Source: Pezizomycotina sp. ARF18
Taxonomy: Eukaryota > Ascomycota
Direction: 5' to 3'
Assembly (NCBI GenBank): GCA_002224055.1
Contig: AZLU01000018.1
Location: 215,147-279,146, forward strand
Length of the DNA stretch: 64,000 nt
The first letter of the stretch is position 1. Each line of letters begins with the position of its first letter. Shown here in pieces: positions 33,332 to 46,000 of this stretch. The notes below the pieces were generated by a model. The model worked only from the letters and a program-made list of their open reading frames with translations. It was not told the DNA's origin and made no database searches. The translations under genes were made by a program, and so were the position numbers.

Positions 33332-33866
33332 AAATCAAAATGGCGGAGCACGTTTGCACTGTATTCATAAGAAATGAAGCCTTGTATTATTTGTAGTATA
33401 AGAGTAAAAAGAAAGATGGCATGTTTTTTGTTTCATCCTTTGTTCTACAGGGAAAACGTGAAGATATCTTTATTAAAAATGATTAATAGTACTTTGGATA
33501 GAAAAGCAAGAAGAAAAGAAAATTTGTAGCATTCCGTAATGTTCGTTTCCCTGATTTCTAGCTCTATTTAGGTGAATGATGAGAACGGACCTAATGAAAT
33601 GATAATAATGAGAAAAGGAGCAGAGGGATCTGTCTATATAACAGCCAGCTACATGTCCTTCCCTGTTCCCAAGACCAAAGAAATTTTTTGAAAAAAAAAA
33701 AAAAAAAAAAAATTAAAAACACCAGAGAAATGTAGAAGAAGAAAAAAAAGATAAGGAAACAGAGAAAAGAAGCCTGAAATGTGCGCTGTAAAACACAATG
33801 ATCAAAATTTACGTCTACTTGTAATACAAGCTACGTTTCCTGCATGTGAAAATCTCTTCTACGTGT
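33332..33866. other. Intergenic between convergent NOP13 and ISWI genes
   Basis: 3' flanks of both genes, with an A run near 33690-33711. Nothing else seen. Confidence 0.5.
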
Positions 33867-36800
33867 CTACCGCTTCTTGGCCTGGACTTGCTGGCAGAGT
33901 TCTTGTTACCACCGGTCGAGGACGTATCGAGACGACGCTAGCGCACGAGAGGTCTGGTTAGAGGTAGTCTTGCTGCCGCCGGCAGATTTGACGTTGTCAA
34001 AGTTCTTGTCTGTTAAAGCGTCGTTAGTGTCTGTTGTCTAATTTAGAGAAATCACGAAGGCGATGCACATAACTTTGGCGCCTGGAGGTACCGTTCGTGG
34101 TTGGAGTAGTAGTGGTCTTGCCCTCTTCGCCGGGGAGCCTCGCTATCGTCATCCTCATCGCGGATGCGGTTCTTCCCGTTAACGACGCCGTTGGTACCCT
34201 TCGGGTCGAACTCCTGTGATGGTTGTAAAGAAGAGTGGTCAGCGCCCGCGAGATCTCAGCGGGGTTCCTCGAAAGGAAGAACCAGTCGAAACGGAAGAGC
34301 GGGCACTCCCTAATCTCGGACTGAATTTCTCGTAGAGACCGTCCATGTCTAGACCGTACTTGTCAAGCATAACCAACAGGAAGCGGTCCTCTTCTTCAGT
34401 GTAGACCTTCTTTTCGTGGTCGAGACGGAGTAGTTGATCTTCAACTGCTGCAGGGGAACGCGGTACATCTCATCTTCTTACGCAGGCAGGCGCTGCTTTC
34501 GTGTAGCTTGCGAGACTCTCTTCGCCGGCCTCGATGGACTGGATATACTTCTCATAACCGTCAATTTCGGTGTAACGCTCCCAGAAGACCTTGGCATACT
34601 CCTTGACATCCTTTTCCGTTTTGACTTCCATGTCCCAGCGATAGCGGCATAGGCGTCCGGCCGTACTTAGCGCTGAGCGAGATGAACTGGAAGAACTCGC
34701 GCTTTTGCCAATCACCAACCCTTGTTCAGCAAGGCTGGCTTTCTCTTCCAGCTCCGCTTCTGTCAATGGTCTGGCGTTGTCGATTTCTAACTGCTCGACA
34801 TCGCGGTCTTGCTTCCGTTCTTCTAACGTGTCCTCGTCACCGTCTGCCAGAGGAATTTTGTATCCGATTTGTTTCTGAATAAGGATATATTAGTAGAAAG
34901 CCACATAAATTAAACCACTTATGCAATGAGAATGACTTACCCGGAGTATGCAGTCTCCTGCTCTTGCAAGAATGATCAGCCTTTGAGGGTAGAATTGGTG
35001 ATCGGCCGTGGAAATAAGCTTCGGCGGTTTGGGGCCTTGGGCTTTTGGTCCGCCTTTTGCGCTGTGGGGTTCAGCATGTCACGGTAGTACTTGTCGACAC
35101 CATACTCCTGAACTTTACGTTCGCGCTTGGCAAGGGTTGATCCAGTTGATACCGAATTCCGGCTTCTCCTTCTTCGCAAAGTCTTCACCATTCCACTCAT
35201 ACGCCGAATCGCTCGTGAATTTTTGCAAGTCATCCAGACCTAGTTTTGGCGTACCGTGCGTTAAGCTCCTTGGTCCGTTCCTCACCGTGCTTCAAGATCT
35301 CGTCGATGTCATCATCTTTCAATGAGTCCTGGCCGATCTCGCCGGAATTTCTTCTGAATACTGCTTCTGCTCCGTGCTGAATCATGGACAATAGTTCATC
35401 CTTGCCAGCAGCTTGTTTGGCCTGCTGAGCCCTGCCTTGTTGGATGACAAGCTGATCTAGCCTCAATTTCTGTGCAGCTCTTTCGAGAACTTTTTCCTCA
35501 ATAGCATTCTCGGTGACGAAGCGGAAAACCACGACTTGCTTTGGTCTGACCGATACGGTGAGCACGGTCCATTCTGTAAATCTGCCTGAGGATTCCAGTC
35601 GCTGTCGTAGAGGACTACGATATCGGCACTCGTCAATTGATACCGAGACCACCGGCCCTGGTTGTGAGCAGGAAGACGAACTTCTCGCTACCTTCCTTGT
35701 TGTATTCATCAATTGCTGAGATACGGTCTTCGTGGGCAGTGGAACCATCAATTCGTTATACTTGAAATCTCTGAATTGGCAGTAGTCTTCCAGGATGTCT
35801 ATTGACGAGACATCTGAGAGAAGATGAGAACACGGGAGCCCTGGCCCTTAAGACGTTTCAGAAGCTTGTCGAGCATGACCATTTTGCCTGAGTTGTAGAC
35901 GAGATGTTCATCGTCGTGTACGGCGGACCTGGTTCGGCGCCTTCGAAGAGTATGGGTGATTGCAGCACTTCCGGAGCTGCATCACAATGTTCAGCAGACG
36001 AGTTTTCGATTCACGTTTACCGACAGCACCGTTGACGCATCGATATCCTTTTCGAGAATCTTCTGGTACCACTTGACTGCATGTCTGACATGCCAATGTA
36101 GACGTTTATTTCTAACGAGAGTTAGCAAAAGACCCAAGAGAGCCAATAGGTAGAGATTTACATACCTTTCTTGGGCAAGAGACTCTTCTCCACATCACTC
36201 TTCACGCGACGAAGCAAGAAAGGCGCAGAACCTTGTGAAGCTGCTGCACAACCGTATCCTGATCACTGTTCTGGGACTCGAACCATTGATCGAAGCGTTG
36301 ATGTCGCCAAAGACGTCCGGTAGCAAGAAGTTAGCAGCAGAGCCACAGCTCATGCAGATTGTTCTGGAGCGGTGTTCCCGTGATGAGGAAGACGATTTCG
36401 GGAGTGGAACATGCGCACAAATTTTGCTCAGGGCCGACTCTTCGTTCTGATACGGTGCGCTTCATCGACGATGATGTATTCCCACGCAAACTCTTGAGAT
36501 GAGCCTTTTCACGCATGACCATCTCGTACAGGTTATGCAAACGTCAAAGTCGCTTGTCAGGGCCTGTCGTTTGATGAGGGCCTGTCGATCATCCTTTGCA
36601 CCTTGAAGGACGAGGACGTGCACCTCGGTGTCCAGCGTTCGAACTCTCGCCTCCAGTTGTCGAGGACTTTGGTACAAACAATGAGATGCGGCCCCGGAAT
36701 GTTTCTAACGAAGCGGAGGTATCCCAGGAACTACAAGGAAAAAATATGGTTGCAAGCTGTCATGATCCGGGTTTGCTTTCTGGTGACACGTACAGAATAG

Positions 36801-37826
36801 TCTGTAAAGTCTTTCGAGACCATTTCGTCAGCAAGAATACCGAAATACGTTCTCGTGCAGGTTAATCAGCCAGTTCAAACCCGCCACTTGATAATCTCTC
36901 ATCGTTCCTTGGATATCTAAAGAGATCGTCAGCATGGGCTAATATTAGTGCGTGTTTGAGCCGCATGTACTTACAAGCGGGACTTTCCGTGAAAATCGTG
37001 GTCGGAATCATCCCCCTCTCATCCTCGAGAAGCTCCGCATCTTCCTCTTGCTCGGTTTTCCTATGCCGATTTTCCCTTAGCGGCGCTGCGCTCTTGTTCT
37101 TTGCTCGGTTATGCGATCTGCTCTTCGACGGCGTGGTGGAGGGCGGGATTTAGCCAATAAAGTGGCGGAACAGGTCTGGTAGGTTGAAAAGTTAGCAAAT
37201 TAGCAAACAAACAAAATTTGCACACAAAGAAGGCGCAAAGCTACCTGTCAGACCGATAAGGTATGCAAAACGTTCGCAGAGTCAACGATCTATTAGCAAA
37301 AGGAGATGTTAACATGTCTGATAGCCCAATTATAGTGGGGTTAAACGCGTCCGATTGACGTGATGTTTGCATACCTTTGCTTCGTCCATTTGCTGTGGCG
37401 CTGTCCAAACTCCTTCTTTCTTTGCGAAGCTAGCTCTGACTGTCTTCTGCGTTTGTTGGGGCGCGCCTCGTCTGTTGCTGTTCCTTCTTCGTTCATTTCA
37501 TCCGAGCTCCCACTGGTTTCACCGCTTGCGTCCTAAGAGTCAAATTCATCAGTTTTTTGCGCCAGATTCAATTGTAACCGGAAGATACTGATCGCAGCTG
37601 CTATCATTTACTCACACTCGGTCGTCGTTCTGCGTCGAGGGGTTGTTAGCAAAGGCATATAAATTGTGATATCGGAATTTTTTGGGAAGCTTACATTGTT
37701 GTTCATCACTACATCGTCTTCGGCACCTTCGTCGTGAGCGGACGAGGCATTGTCTTCTTCCAGTGCTGGCGTTGTCGCCTTTGAGTTGTGTTTGGAGGCC
37801 GCAGCGGACCTCGAAGCCTTTACCAT
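33867..37826 (-). CDS. ISWI-family chromatin remodelling ATPase (Isw1/Isw2 type)
   Basis: SNF2 ATPase that spaces nucleosomes. The start is set at the ATG at 37826 ([14 protein letters not shown]), with another in-frame ATG at 37895. After an acidic N-terminus and short introns come [14 protein letters not shown] (near 37460), PDLFRHFI (near 37160), [33 protein letters not shown] (near 36850-36910), Walker A region ADEMG..GKT (36799-36841, two lost G), CPKSTL-type segment, VDEAHRI (about 36451-36475), [11 protein letters not shown] (near 36290), [15 protein letters not shown] (near 36175-36215), [17 protein letters not shown] (near 35950-36010), [21 protein letters not shown] (near 35780-35840), then [20 protein letters not shown] (near 35430-35510). 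The HAND-SANT-SLIDE part includes [21 protein letters not shown] (near 34345-34410) and [11 protein letters not shown] (near 34245). The stop at 33867 follows a basic tail. Whether it is ISW1 or ISW2 is not decided. Confidence 0.93.
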
Positions 37827-39694
37827 TTTTCTAATGGCGACACCTCCCCAGGTGCTCCCTTCAGATATAATTTCGAAAAAAGATGTAGATCTCAAGACCG
37901 TGGTATGTGACCTTTCAAAGTCGCTGTTGGTTGTTTTGGATGAGGTTGTTGATGATGATGGTGGATGAAGGTAGTTTGTTGAATTTAGGAAGGGGGGTTG
38001 TTGATGTAGTTGAAAGGAGAAAATTTTTGGAGGCGATTGGGGGAGAAGGGTTTTTGGTTGTTATATATGGGTTGTAAGTTAGCAGAGAAAGAAGGAAGAG
38101 GTGTGTGTTAAATGTATGGCATTCTGGGCAGTACATTAAAGGTAACCTTAAAATTGCGTATAATATATGTACCTTTTTTTTACCATCTATTTTATTTTTT
38201 ATTTTTTTTTTTATATTATTTTTCTTAAACGAAATATTACCAAATTTAACGTTAAATTTCTAACGCACGAATCTGGAAAGCTACGAGATGTACCTTTATA
38301 CCTCACTTCCATACAAAAGATACATCCAAACCGAAGAGTATTCAAGGCTCCAATTTTGTACCTTTTTTTTTTTATTCTTTTATTTTATTTTATTTATTTA
38401 TTTATTTTTCTATAGGTCTTCATCCCGGTCACACTAAACCCTTTTAGGCAATCTTTGAATATTTATTTTTTCCTTTCCACTCACACCGCCCTCGATCCCC
38501 AAGGACAATTGATTGATACTGACGCGATGAAACAGAAATTAATGAAAGCGCTTCTCTAAACAAGGAATATATCTGTATATTCATTCAACGCGACTGCCTT
38601 TTGATATTTTAGCTTTTGCTGCAATATAAATAAAAGGTTATCCATCGTTCCTGAAGTCCCGGAAGAGAAAAGTATCACTCCCGACGAGGGCGAGCTCCTC
38701 GATACCGAGTCTATACACCTATAGCTTCGTCGAGGTCACGACTTCTCAGCAATCGCTCCTTTCCAAATTTCGAGAAAGGATATATAGACGCGATGAAACA
38801 AACAGGAGACATTGGTTACGGCTGCGAACTCGGTACTGATATTTTTTTGAGCCTCATAAGTCCCTCGGCCAAGCACGGACTTGTCTGAGAGTTGTCGCAC
38901 ACACCGCCCTTGCCATGTTCGATCCTTCGATCGCATACTATTCTTTATCCTCGTCTCTTCTTTTATTCGAGAGCGCCTGTTTCGCGTGAGAAGAATACTA
39001 CCAGTATGTTTTGACGTATGCTTAGGCGGGTCCTGAGAAAGAGTGTCGGCTGACCAGGCTATTCCGGCTGGTCTCTGCATAGCTTGTCTATACTACTTCT
39101 AACCACTTCGAACCCTTTAAAGGGCACGAGCGTATCTGCATGTAGCAAAATCGAGGGGCTCATCGTATTTGTGATACTCGAATAGAAAAAAAAAAAAAAA
39201 CATCTGAGCCGGACAATCTCATTAGCCTTTTCCAGCACACTTCGCGAGCCAGGAAGCTTTGGATCAAGCTCTATCGACTCCGACGTCATTTCCTAAAAAG
39301 AAAACTCCAACCGTAGTATTCCAGGAAAGGACGGCGTGTATTTTCAGATGATAACGCAAAGCCACGAAGAAACGGCCAAGGGAAAAGGCTTCCGTCGAGA
39401 TTTAGCTGCCATCGGGGGCAAAAGATGGTGGACCTGTGCGCTGTCAATAAGAACAATACTATTGTTTTTTTTTTTTTTTTTTTTGATATTAGTATACTAT
39501 ATTTTAAGGACCAGGGTTTGCGCAATGACGTTGGATGATTGGCCCGTTTTGAAGGGGAAAAGAATCATAGAAAGGGAAGAAGGGTTTGTGCTGCTTTTTT
39601 TTTTTTTTTTTTTTTTCTTCTCGTTTGGGTTCTCCCCCCACCAAAAATAAATCACAAGTCCAAAAAAGAAAAATTTGTAAGAAAAATTTTGTTA

Positions 39695-39725
<31 letters not shown>

Positions 39726-40253
39726 GAAAACGAAGGTAGAAGAAATTCGTTGGCAGTTGCCGTTTGCCGTCGTCCCCCCTTCGTGCAATAACTTAATTAT
39801 TATTTTTTTTTTTTTCTCACCGAAAAATCTTCTACCCCCATCTTTCCATCTCCAACCCCCTCCATCCATCCATCTTACAACGCCACGATATTTCTTCACA
39901 ATTTCAACGTCAGTCATTTGTAAGGCTGTCTTGATTCTCTTTCTTTCTTAAAGCTCCGGCTTTCACCTTAGTCTTTTCTGAATACCTCTGGCTTTCACCT
40001 TAGTCTTTCTGAATACCTCTCGTCCTATCCCTTTGTAGAGGTTGTATGTACATAGTTTTTCCCTTACTCCTTTGTTACTATTTATACCGGCCAGCCGTAC
40101 TTGAAGGGACTCATCCGATCCTACAGGATTTCGGCAGTATATTTATATACTCATCATCCATTCAACCACAAACACCACCACAACCACCATCACCTAAACC
40201 GCATCCTCCTTTCTGCAGCGTGTAGACTCACCCCCCGTCCTTCTTGACAAAAA
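37827..40253. other. Intergenic with one weak minus-strand ORF pair
   Basis: Includes the ISWI promoter side. The minus-strand frames 39059-39289 (MTSESIELDPKLPGSRSVLE...LLHADTLVPFKGFEVVRSSI) and 38736-39080 look mildly protein-like and may be exons of one unassigned gene split by an intron near the A/T run at 39184-39200. 39460-39840 is dominated by long T and A runs. I could not identify a family. Confidence 0.4.
39958..40020. repeat. Short tandem duplication, 2 x 31-32 bp
   Basis: GGCTTTCACCTTAGTCTTT... occurs at 39958-39989 and again at 39990-40020, differing only by one T in a T run. It lies in the probable 5' flank of the HAPSTR1-like gene. Confidence 0.9.
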
Positions 40254-40641
40254 ATGGATCTATCAGCCCTACATTACGACCCTACCCGGCCACTCTCCAC
40301 AGCACTCCAACGCGGAAGCGGCGACCTCTCCCGACGCCCTCCTGCTGCAGGCCTTCAAGGATGCAGCAAATCCTGACCCTCCTCTACAAGAATTCAGTGT
40401 CGGCCAACACGACGGCCCGCCAGGAAGGATACCACGAGGCCCTCTCCGACGTACTGGAAGTTCTCGACACGAAGCCGCCCACAACGATCCAGCTTCGCCC
40501 TGGTCAGGTTACGGGAGTGGTCATACAGCAGCGGAGGAAGCGTGGGCGCAGCAGAGGAGATGAGCGCCGAGAGCGAGGACCAGAGGGATACACAGTCACA
40601 ACAGCAGCAACAACAACATCACCAACACGAAGAGTATAACG

Positions 40642-40676
<35 letters not shown>

Positions 40677-41066
40677 ACGACACATCAACAACACCTCGAC
40701 GCCCTCCCGTTCCGCTCTGCGACGGACAACCGAGTTCCGTCCTCACAAGAGGCATCACCCGTACCCTCGTCGAAACCGCTACCCGCTGTCCTTCCAGCTG
40801 TGCCGCCGCAGGGTTCCATGCTTAGTACGAGATCGACATCGACTTTCTCCACGACGACAGCCACTCGCCCGTTAACGCCACGGCTCCGCAGTCTAACATT
40901 TTCCAGTTCAACTCTCCCGCGGTCCCTGCTCCCGCCCGCACGAATTCGTCTTCGAAGCAGCTGTTTAATCAACGGCAAACGCTGGGTGCGGCGCAGGGAA
41001 CAAGAGAAGCTTCACCTGGGGGATTTCTTCGACATTGGGGGCATTCATGGCCTGGGGAATGGGTGA
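40254..41066 (+). CDS. HAPSTR1/TAPR1-like (C16orf72 family) fungal protein
   Basis: Start ATG at 40254 (MDLSALHYDPTRP). A frame slip leads to LLLQAFKDAA (near 40342-40372) and a second to LTLLYKNSVSANT, then EGYHEALSDVLEVLD near 40430-40470. The helical block F(K/Q)(D/N)AA..(L/V)T.LYK.S.......GY is the hallmark I know from animal C16orf72/HAPSTR1, a HUWE1-associated stress regulator. Downstream are an acidic stretch, a Gln-rich region with (CAG)n and CAA repeats, a Ser/Thr/Pro-rich linker with NIFQFNSP and SSKQLFNQRQ, and an end GDFFDIGGIHGLGNG at 41066. The family call rests on one short block and is tentative. Confidence 0.5.
40646..40676. repeat. (CAG)n microsatellite, coding for polyglutamine
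   Basis: About ten CAG/CAA codons in a row, within a longer CAA/CAG-rich stretch from 40597. It encodes a Gln run in the plus-strand gene. Confidence 0.9.
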
Positions 41067-41911
41067 ATAACGGCAACGGCGGAGGCAAAAGGGTCGGTTC
41101 AACTAGGTCCTGATTGCTTATGTCGATCAACATCCCCCTCACGCGATGTCTCTACGTCCGCAAACTGCTGTCATTCCAATAACGCCGCCACAATTATTGC
41201 AGCGGGTTTCCATCTCGGACGACTTCTCCTATCCCGACCTGTATTGATATTCTCATATTTTTCCCTTTCCTTCTTTCTTTTCATTAGCCTACGCTAGATG
41301 TGTCATTCCCTCCCACATTAGATCGGTGTACTCTGTAAGAAAGCGTCTATAAAGCATCTAGAGCAGCGGTTTGCCATGTAGTTTGGGCTCTTCTTCCTTC
41401 CTATTTATTCAGTTCTCTTTTCTCCTTTTCTCCTTTCCCCTATAACATGATCATAAGACTTGGACATCAGGCGTTGTTCGACTTTATTATCTCCTTTTTG
41501 TTCATCATTGTCATCATGGGTTCGCATTGTTGTATTTTCACCATTTTTCCTTTCCTCCCTTCCCTTTAACTCGCCCCTTTGTTCAACCACATCACCATTT
41601 TTCTTATTACGACGAAGATGACCTGCACTGCTTTGTTTCCCGCCCCCCCCCCCCCCCTTACTATACTTTACTTTTTTTTCTTTCGCAATTCTCCATTAAT
41701 GTCTATTTCCAACTCCACCTGTAATTAAGTCCGCATTCATACGTCGATCATCATAGGTGCTCGAAAGCACCTTTTTCCGCTATTATCGGGTCTTTTTTCG
41801 GCTCTCCTTTTTTTTTTTTTTTTTTTTTTCAAACACTAGTTAACGACACATAGATTGGAAATGGAAATTTTTTTTTCTTCTTCTTTGGACTTGATTCTCA
41901 TTACAGCATCT

Positions 41912-41950
<39 letters not shown>

Positions 41951-42715
41951 TATATATATATATATATATATTTTGACTCGTTCGTCATGACAATAACAAC
42001 AATGAACAATGCAGATAGCGCCTGCTATTATAGTTCACTTTTGCACACGACAAACTCTCCCCGCTTTGTTCGTAACCGTGCATCACAACGTACATGAAAT
42101 TTTGGTTTTTTGTACATGGAAAAATTAAATACGTCCAACTGCATACTGACATGTTACACAAAAGCTATTAACATGTTGCAATTGCGTCGATTGTAGATTA
42201 AACGTGGTTTGATCCTATAGATCGTGATCACTCCTTTTTTTCCCTTCCTTCGGTTATTCTTTATTGGCAATTTCAACCGTTACCGTTTCTATGGTTGTTC
42301 TGTCAGGATTGAAAACCCAACTGTCTTGTTATATATTGTGTTTATACAAAGAGGTGTGACGAAAACGCACGAATGCATTGTGGAAAGTGTCGGGAGTCGG
42401 GCAGTCGATTTTTCCCAAGCTTTGTCAAGCCCAAATGTGACGAAACAACGCAATGGTGCATAAATAGCCAAAAGGTAAGGAGAATAAGCAAAGCCGGTTT
42501 TGGTTGCCCTAAATTGAGAATTGGACCTAAAAAATTCTTTAATAATGAAAATAATGAAAATTTAGTGATAAGGAGCAGGGAGGGCTTTCAGGAGAACAAA
42601 GGGCTTCCTTTATATATAAGGAACTGAAGATCCTTCATCTTTCGATTTAAAGAGAATATTTTTCCTTTTTTTTTTTCTCTCTCTTCTTTTATCTTCGAGA
42701 AAATAAAATTGACAG
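41067..42715. other. Intergenic, low-complexity rich
   Basis: Contains a C run (41643-41657), T runs (41810-41829, 41920-41947) and a (TA)n tract (41948-41972). Open frames at 42224-42463 and 42373-42627 are unrecognised. Confidence 0.5.
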
Positions 42716-43080
42716 CTTCGAAAGCTTCATCGAACGTCTACTTCGCGATTCCGTTCATCTTTCCACATACCGCCATCATCAAACGGCACACTGCACGGTT
42801 CAAAACAAACTCCAATTCGCAAAATTCTACCGAAACCACCCGTTCGTTACGAGCTTCCTCCTACTCCGCCGTAACACCCTCACCTACAAAGATGTCCTGC
42901 GCAATAACCGCCAACCACCGCGCATAACACCCGCACACTACAACTCCCTACCGCCATTAAACATGAACATCGGCGACTTCGGGTACTACAGCGCAAAAAA
43001 AATGTGGGCGTGGGCTGGCGATGCTGGCGCTGGCGCCGATCGTGAGCGTCGCGTGCGTCGTTTTCGGGTGTGAGCTGTGA
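42716..43080 (+). CDS. Small putative membrane protein
   Basis: A plus-strand reading without a clear start gives KLQFAKFYRNHPFVTSFLLL (a first hydrophobic segment), LTYKDVLRNNRQPPRITPAH, YNSLPPLNMNIGDFGYYSAK and, after a frame slip, LAMLALAPIVSVACVVFGCEL before the stop at 43078-43080. The last 20 residues form a good transmembrane helix ending at the C-terminus, the layout of a tail-anchored or two-pass organelle membrane protein. I do not recognise the family. A competing minus-strand frame (42880-43278) is less convincing. Confidence 0.45.
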
Positions 43081-46000
43081 TGAGAGTTCAAGGATGGGAA
43101 TGTTTGTTGATAAATGGGGGGAAGGGGGTAAAGCAACGGGGATCGCGACTTGTGGAGGACAGTACAACGACGTGAACGATCTTGAGGGGGAATACAACGA
43201 CAATAGTTTTTTGAGAAGATTGTAAAACGCAGACATAACGAGACATAGAAGTCTATATATATAGGAAGTCAACATCAAAAGAAGGGGGGTTTATTATGCT
43301 TTTTGTTTGGAGAATGTTGTAAAATAAAGGAGTTTTTATCATATTATTTTGTAGCTGTACTACCTAGATATATGTTAGCTGTCTTGCATCTGCATTTTTG
43401 GGTGGGCACGGGTAGCTCTTGTACGATACAATACGCATGCTGCTTTTAGCAATATCAAGGAAGGAAAAAAAAATCCCGAATTATCCTTCCTAACTACAAT
43501 CACGCATTTAGTTGGACAAAAGAACGCTCCCGCTCCTCTTGCTAGAATTGCATAGAATTTTCAGTGGTAGCTAAATGCAAGAGAGATAAAAGGGACATGA
43601 TAATCCCGGAGAATTTTGAACTCCGCGATCTAGAATGAATCCCCAGTAAAACAAAAATTGAAGTTTTTTTTCGTGAGCTTGATATTGATGATGGTAGGGT
43701 TCGCAGGGACTTCCTCGGGTTTTATATCGAGTATATATAATATATTTAAATATAACGCAAAACTACCTTTTTAGTTTCCCGTATCCATCGCACCCTGTAT
43801 AAGTTTTAAAATAGCTATAGCACACTAGAGACTCTCCCAACGCTGATACCCTTCGTAAACCAGTGGTCGTAGCAGATATAAAGGCGATGGTATCACGCCG
43901 CTTCATGCTGCTGCTACACCGTACCGCAGAACGCTTTTATGGCAGGGAGGATCTCCTCGATGTTGCAGTAGCCCTGGCCCGTGTGAGGAATCAAACTTCG
44001 AAAAACCACATTTCCGCTTTCATATTTCCTAGTTTTCTCACAGGATCATGCTATGCTGGACGTGTGTTATGGCGTGTTTATATGCATCGGGTCGTCCTGT
44101 CAAGGATTCTATGAAATCTAAAGGTCATGGCTCGAGGCGATAATCCTCGTATGGCACCCCCCCCCCCCAAATCCATCCCTTCGTAAATCAAGTTGAGATG
44201 ATTCTGGTAAACTACCAAGTCATTTATAGACTCTGCAGCCGTCTATTATATCAAATGGCTTCCTTTTTTTTTTTTCTTTTTTTTTTTCTTTTTTTTTTCT
44301 TTTTCTTTCTTTTAATAGGTTCTTGTGTGCCCCCCAAAAATATATAACCATGAATAGCTGTAGCAAACTTGTGATTTGCGGGGGTGACATTATATTCTAA
44401 AGATTCATCACGCAAAAATAACAATACAACAAATCCAAACTATCTATTCTTTATCTTGTATCTACTATCAATTTTATTTTTTCAAAACTTCACCTGCGAG
44501 CACCGCGGAACCCACTGGGGATAAGACTTGTGCATCCAGTCAGTACACTGCTCGGGCTCAAATTTTTACATAGAAAGGATGAAAATTCGAATAGAACATG
44601 ACTTCAACTAGACAGGGCTAAAAGCGACATATGATACCAGTAGCCAGCGCAAGCAAACCACTCGAGACGGCAGTATAAAACGACCCTCGCGAATGACAAG
44701 AGATATTTCGCATTGCATTTTGTCTGCGGTATATATATATTTATTAAAAAACAAAAAGATATTTCGATTATTGATGGAGGGCTGCACGCGGATTATCACA
44801 GCTGTCGTACTTAGAAGGAAGGGTGACGACAGCGTACCAGACAAACATATTCCCATGCTCTTGTATTCCTATTGCCATCGTATTATACGTAGTCTGCGCG
44901 CAGTCGTGTTTCGTGATAGTATGTCTCAGAGACGCCGCGTTGTACGAAGATATCATAAACTGAGGCTAATCCCCTTCAGGAGCGGGAGCCTAGACATAGA
45001 AAGCGGGCGTGAAGGAAACGGAAATCCACTTGACCACTAAGGGATTGTGCCGAAACGTAAGAAAAAAGAAAAAATCTCGTGGATCAATACATCGGACGGC
45101 ATAAAGGCAGCTAACCTTTCAGTAGCAATGCCTCGAACTTCCGCGTCCGCCTGATAGGAGTTAGACAACCAAAGCCTTCTCCGGATTAGGGTATAGTACT
45201 TGATTACGATGTAGCTCGTAGCCGACGGCGGTAACTTTCTCTATCGATAATATTGCGTGTTGCTTGAAATAGTATGCTCACGGAAGATACAGGAGGATTA
45301 GATTGGTAAATATTGGACCGTAAAGGTATAGTGTGAGTATGAAGCCATTGAAATTTTGAAGCCTACCACCTCCTATCATACACTGTGAAGACCACTCGAG
45401 TATTCATCTCTGGTGCTGTACTAGATTGGACATCGAACGTATTGGGACGAGTACATACTGGAATACTCCGAATCCCTCGATAATAAGCCCATATATTTGG
45501 CGAACAAATCAAAAAAGCTGGTTTTCGACACATAAAGAGTCTACGAGGCCCCTTTCCTCGCCCCCCTTCTCTCTGGATCTTCTAGAAATTTTCTCGCATA
45601 AGAGCAGCACTATAATTATTTTGCGAGTTGCCCTGTGCAGAAGAAGGCACAGGTGAAACGAACTCTTTGATAAATTATGGAGTATTAATTTCGTTTTGTA
45701 TGAATTGTGGGATGATATATAGTTTCGGACAAACAAAGGCATCTACGGGCGGTATCGTTCCGCGGTCGTAGAGCGTCAATAAACATCAGCTAGCAGACGC
45801 TGCATGGCAGCCAAATAAACCAAGCAGAACGAGGGAGTTAGCCTTGATACCCGAACGCTATTCACCTTGGAAATTCGCCACCGCATATGTATAACAGTAT
45901 TGGCACCTCTGGCTATATCACGGCGCCGCCTAGTTGAGAAGACGACGAATGGAGTATAGCCCACGCTCTAGTAATTTCTCGTCCAACGTGACAACAAATG

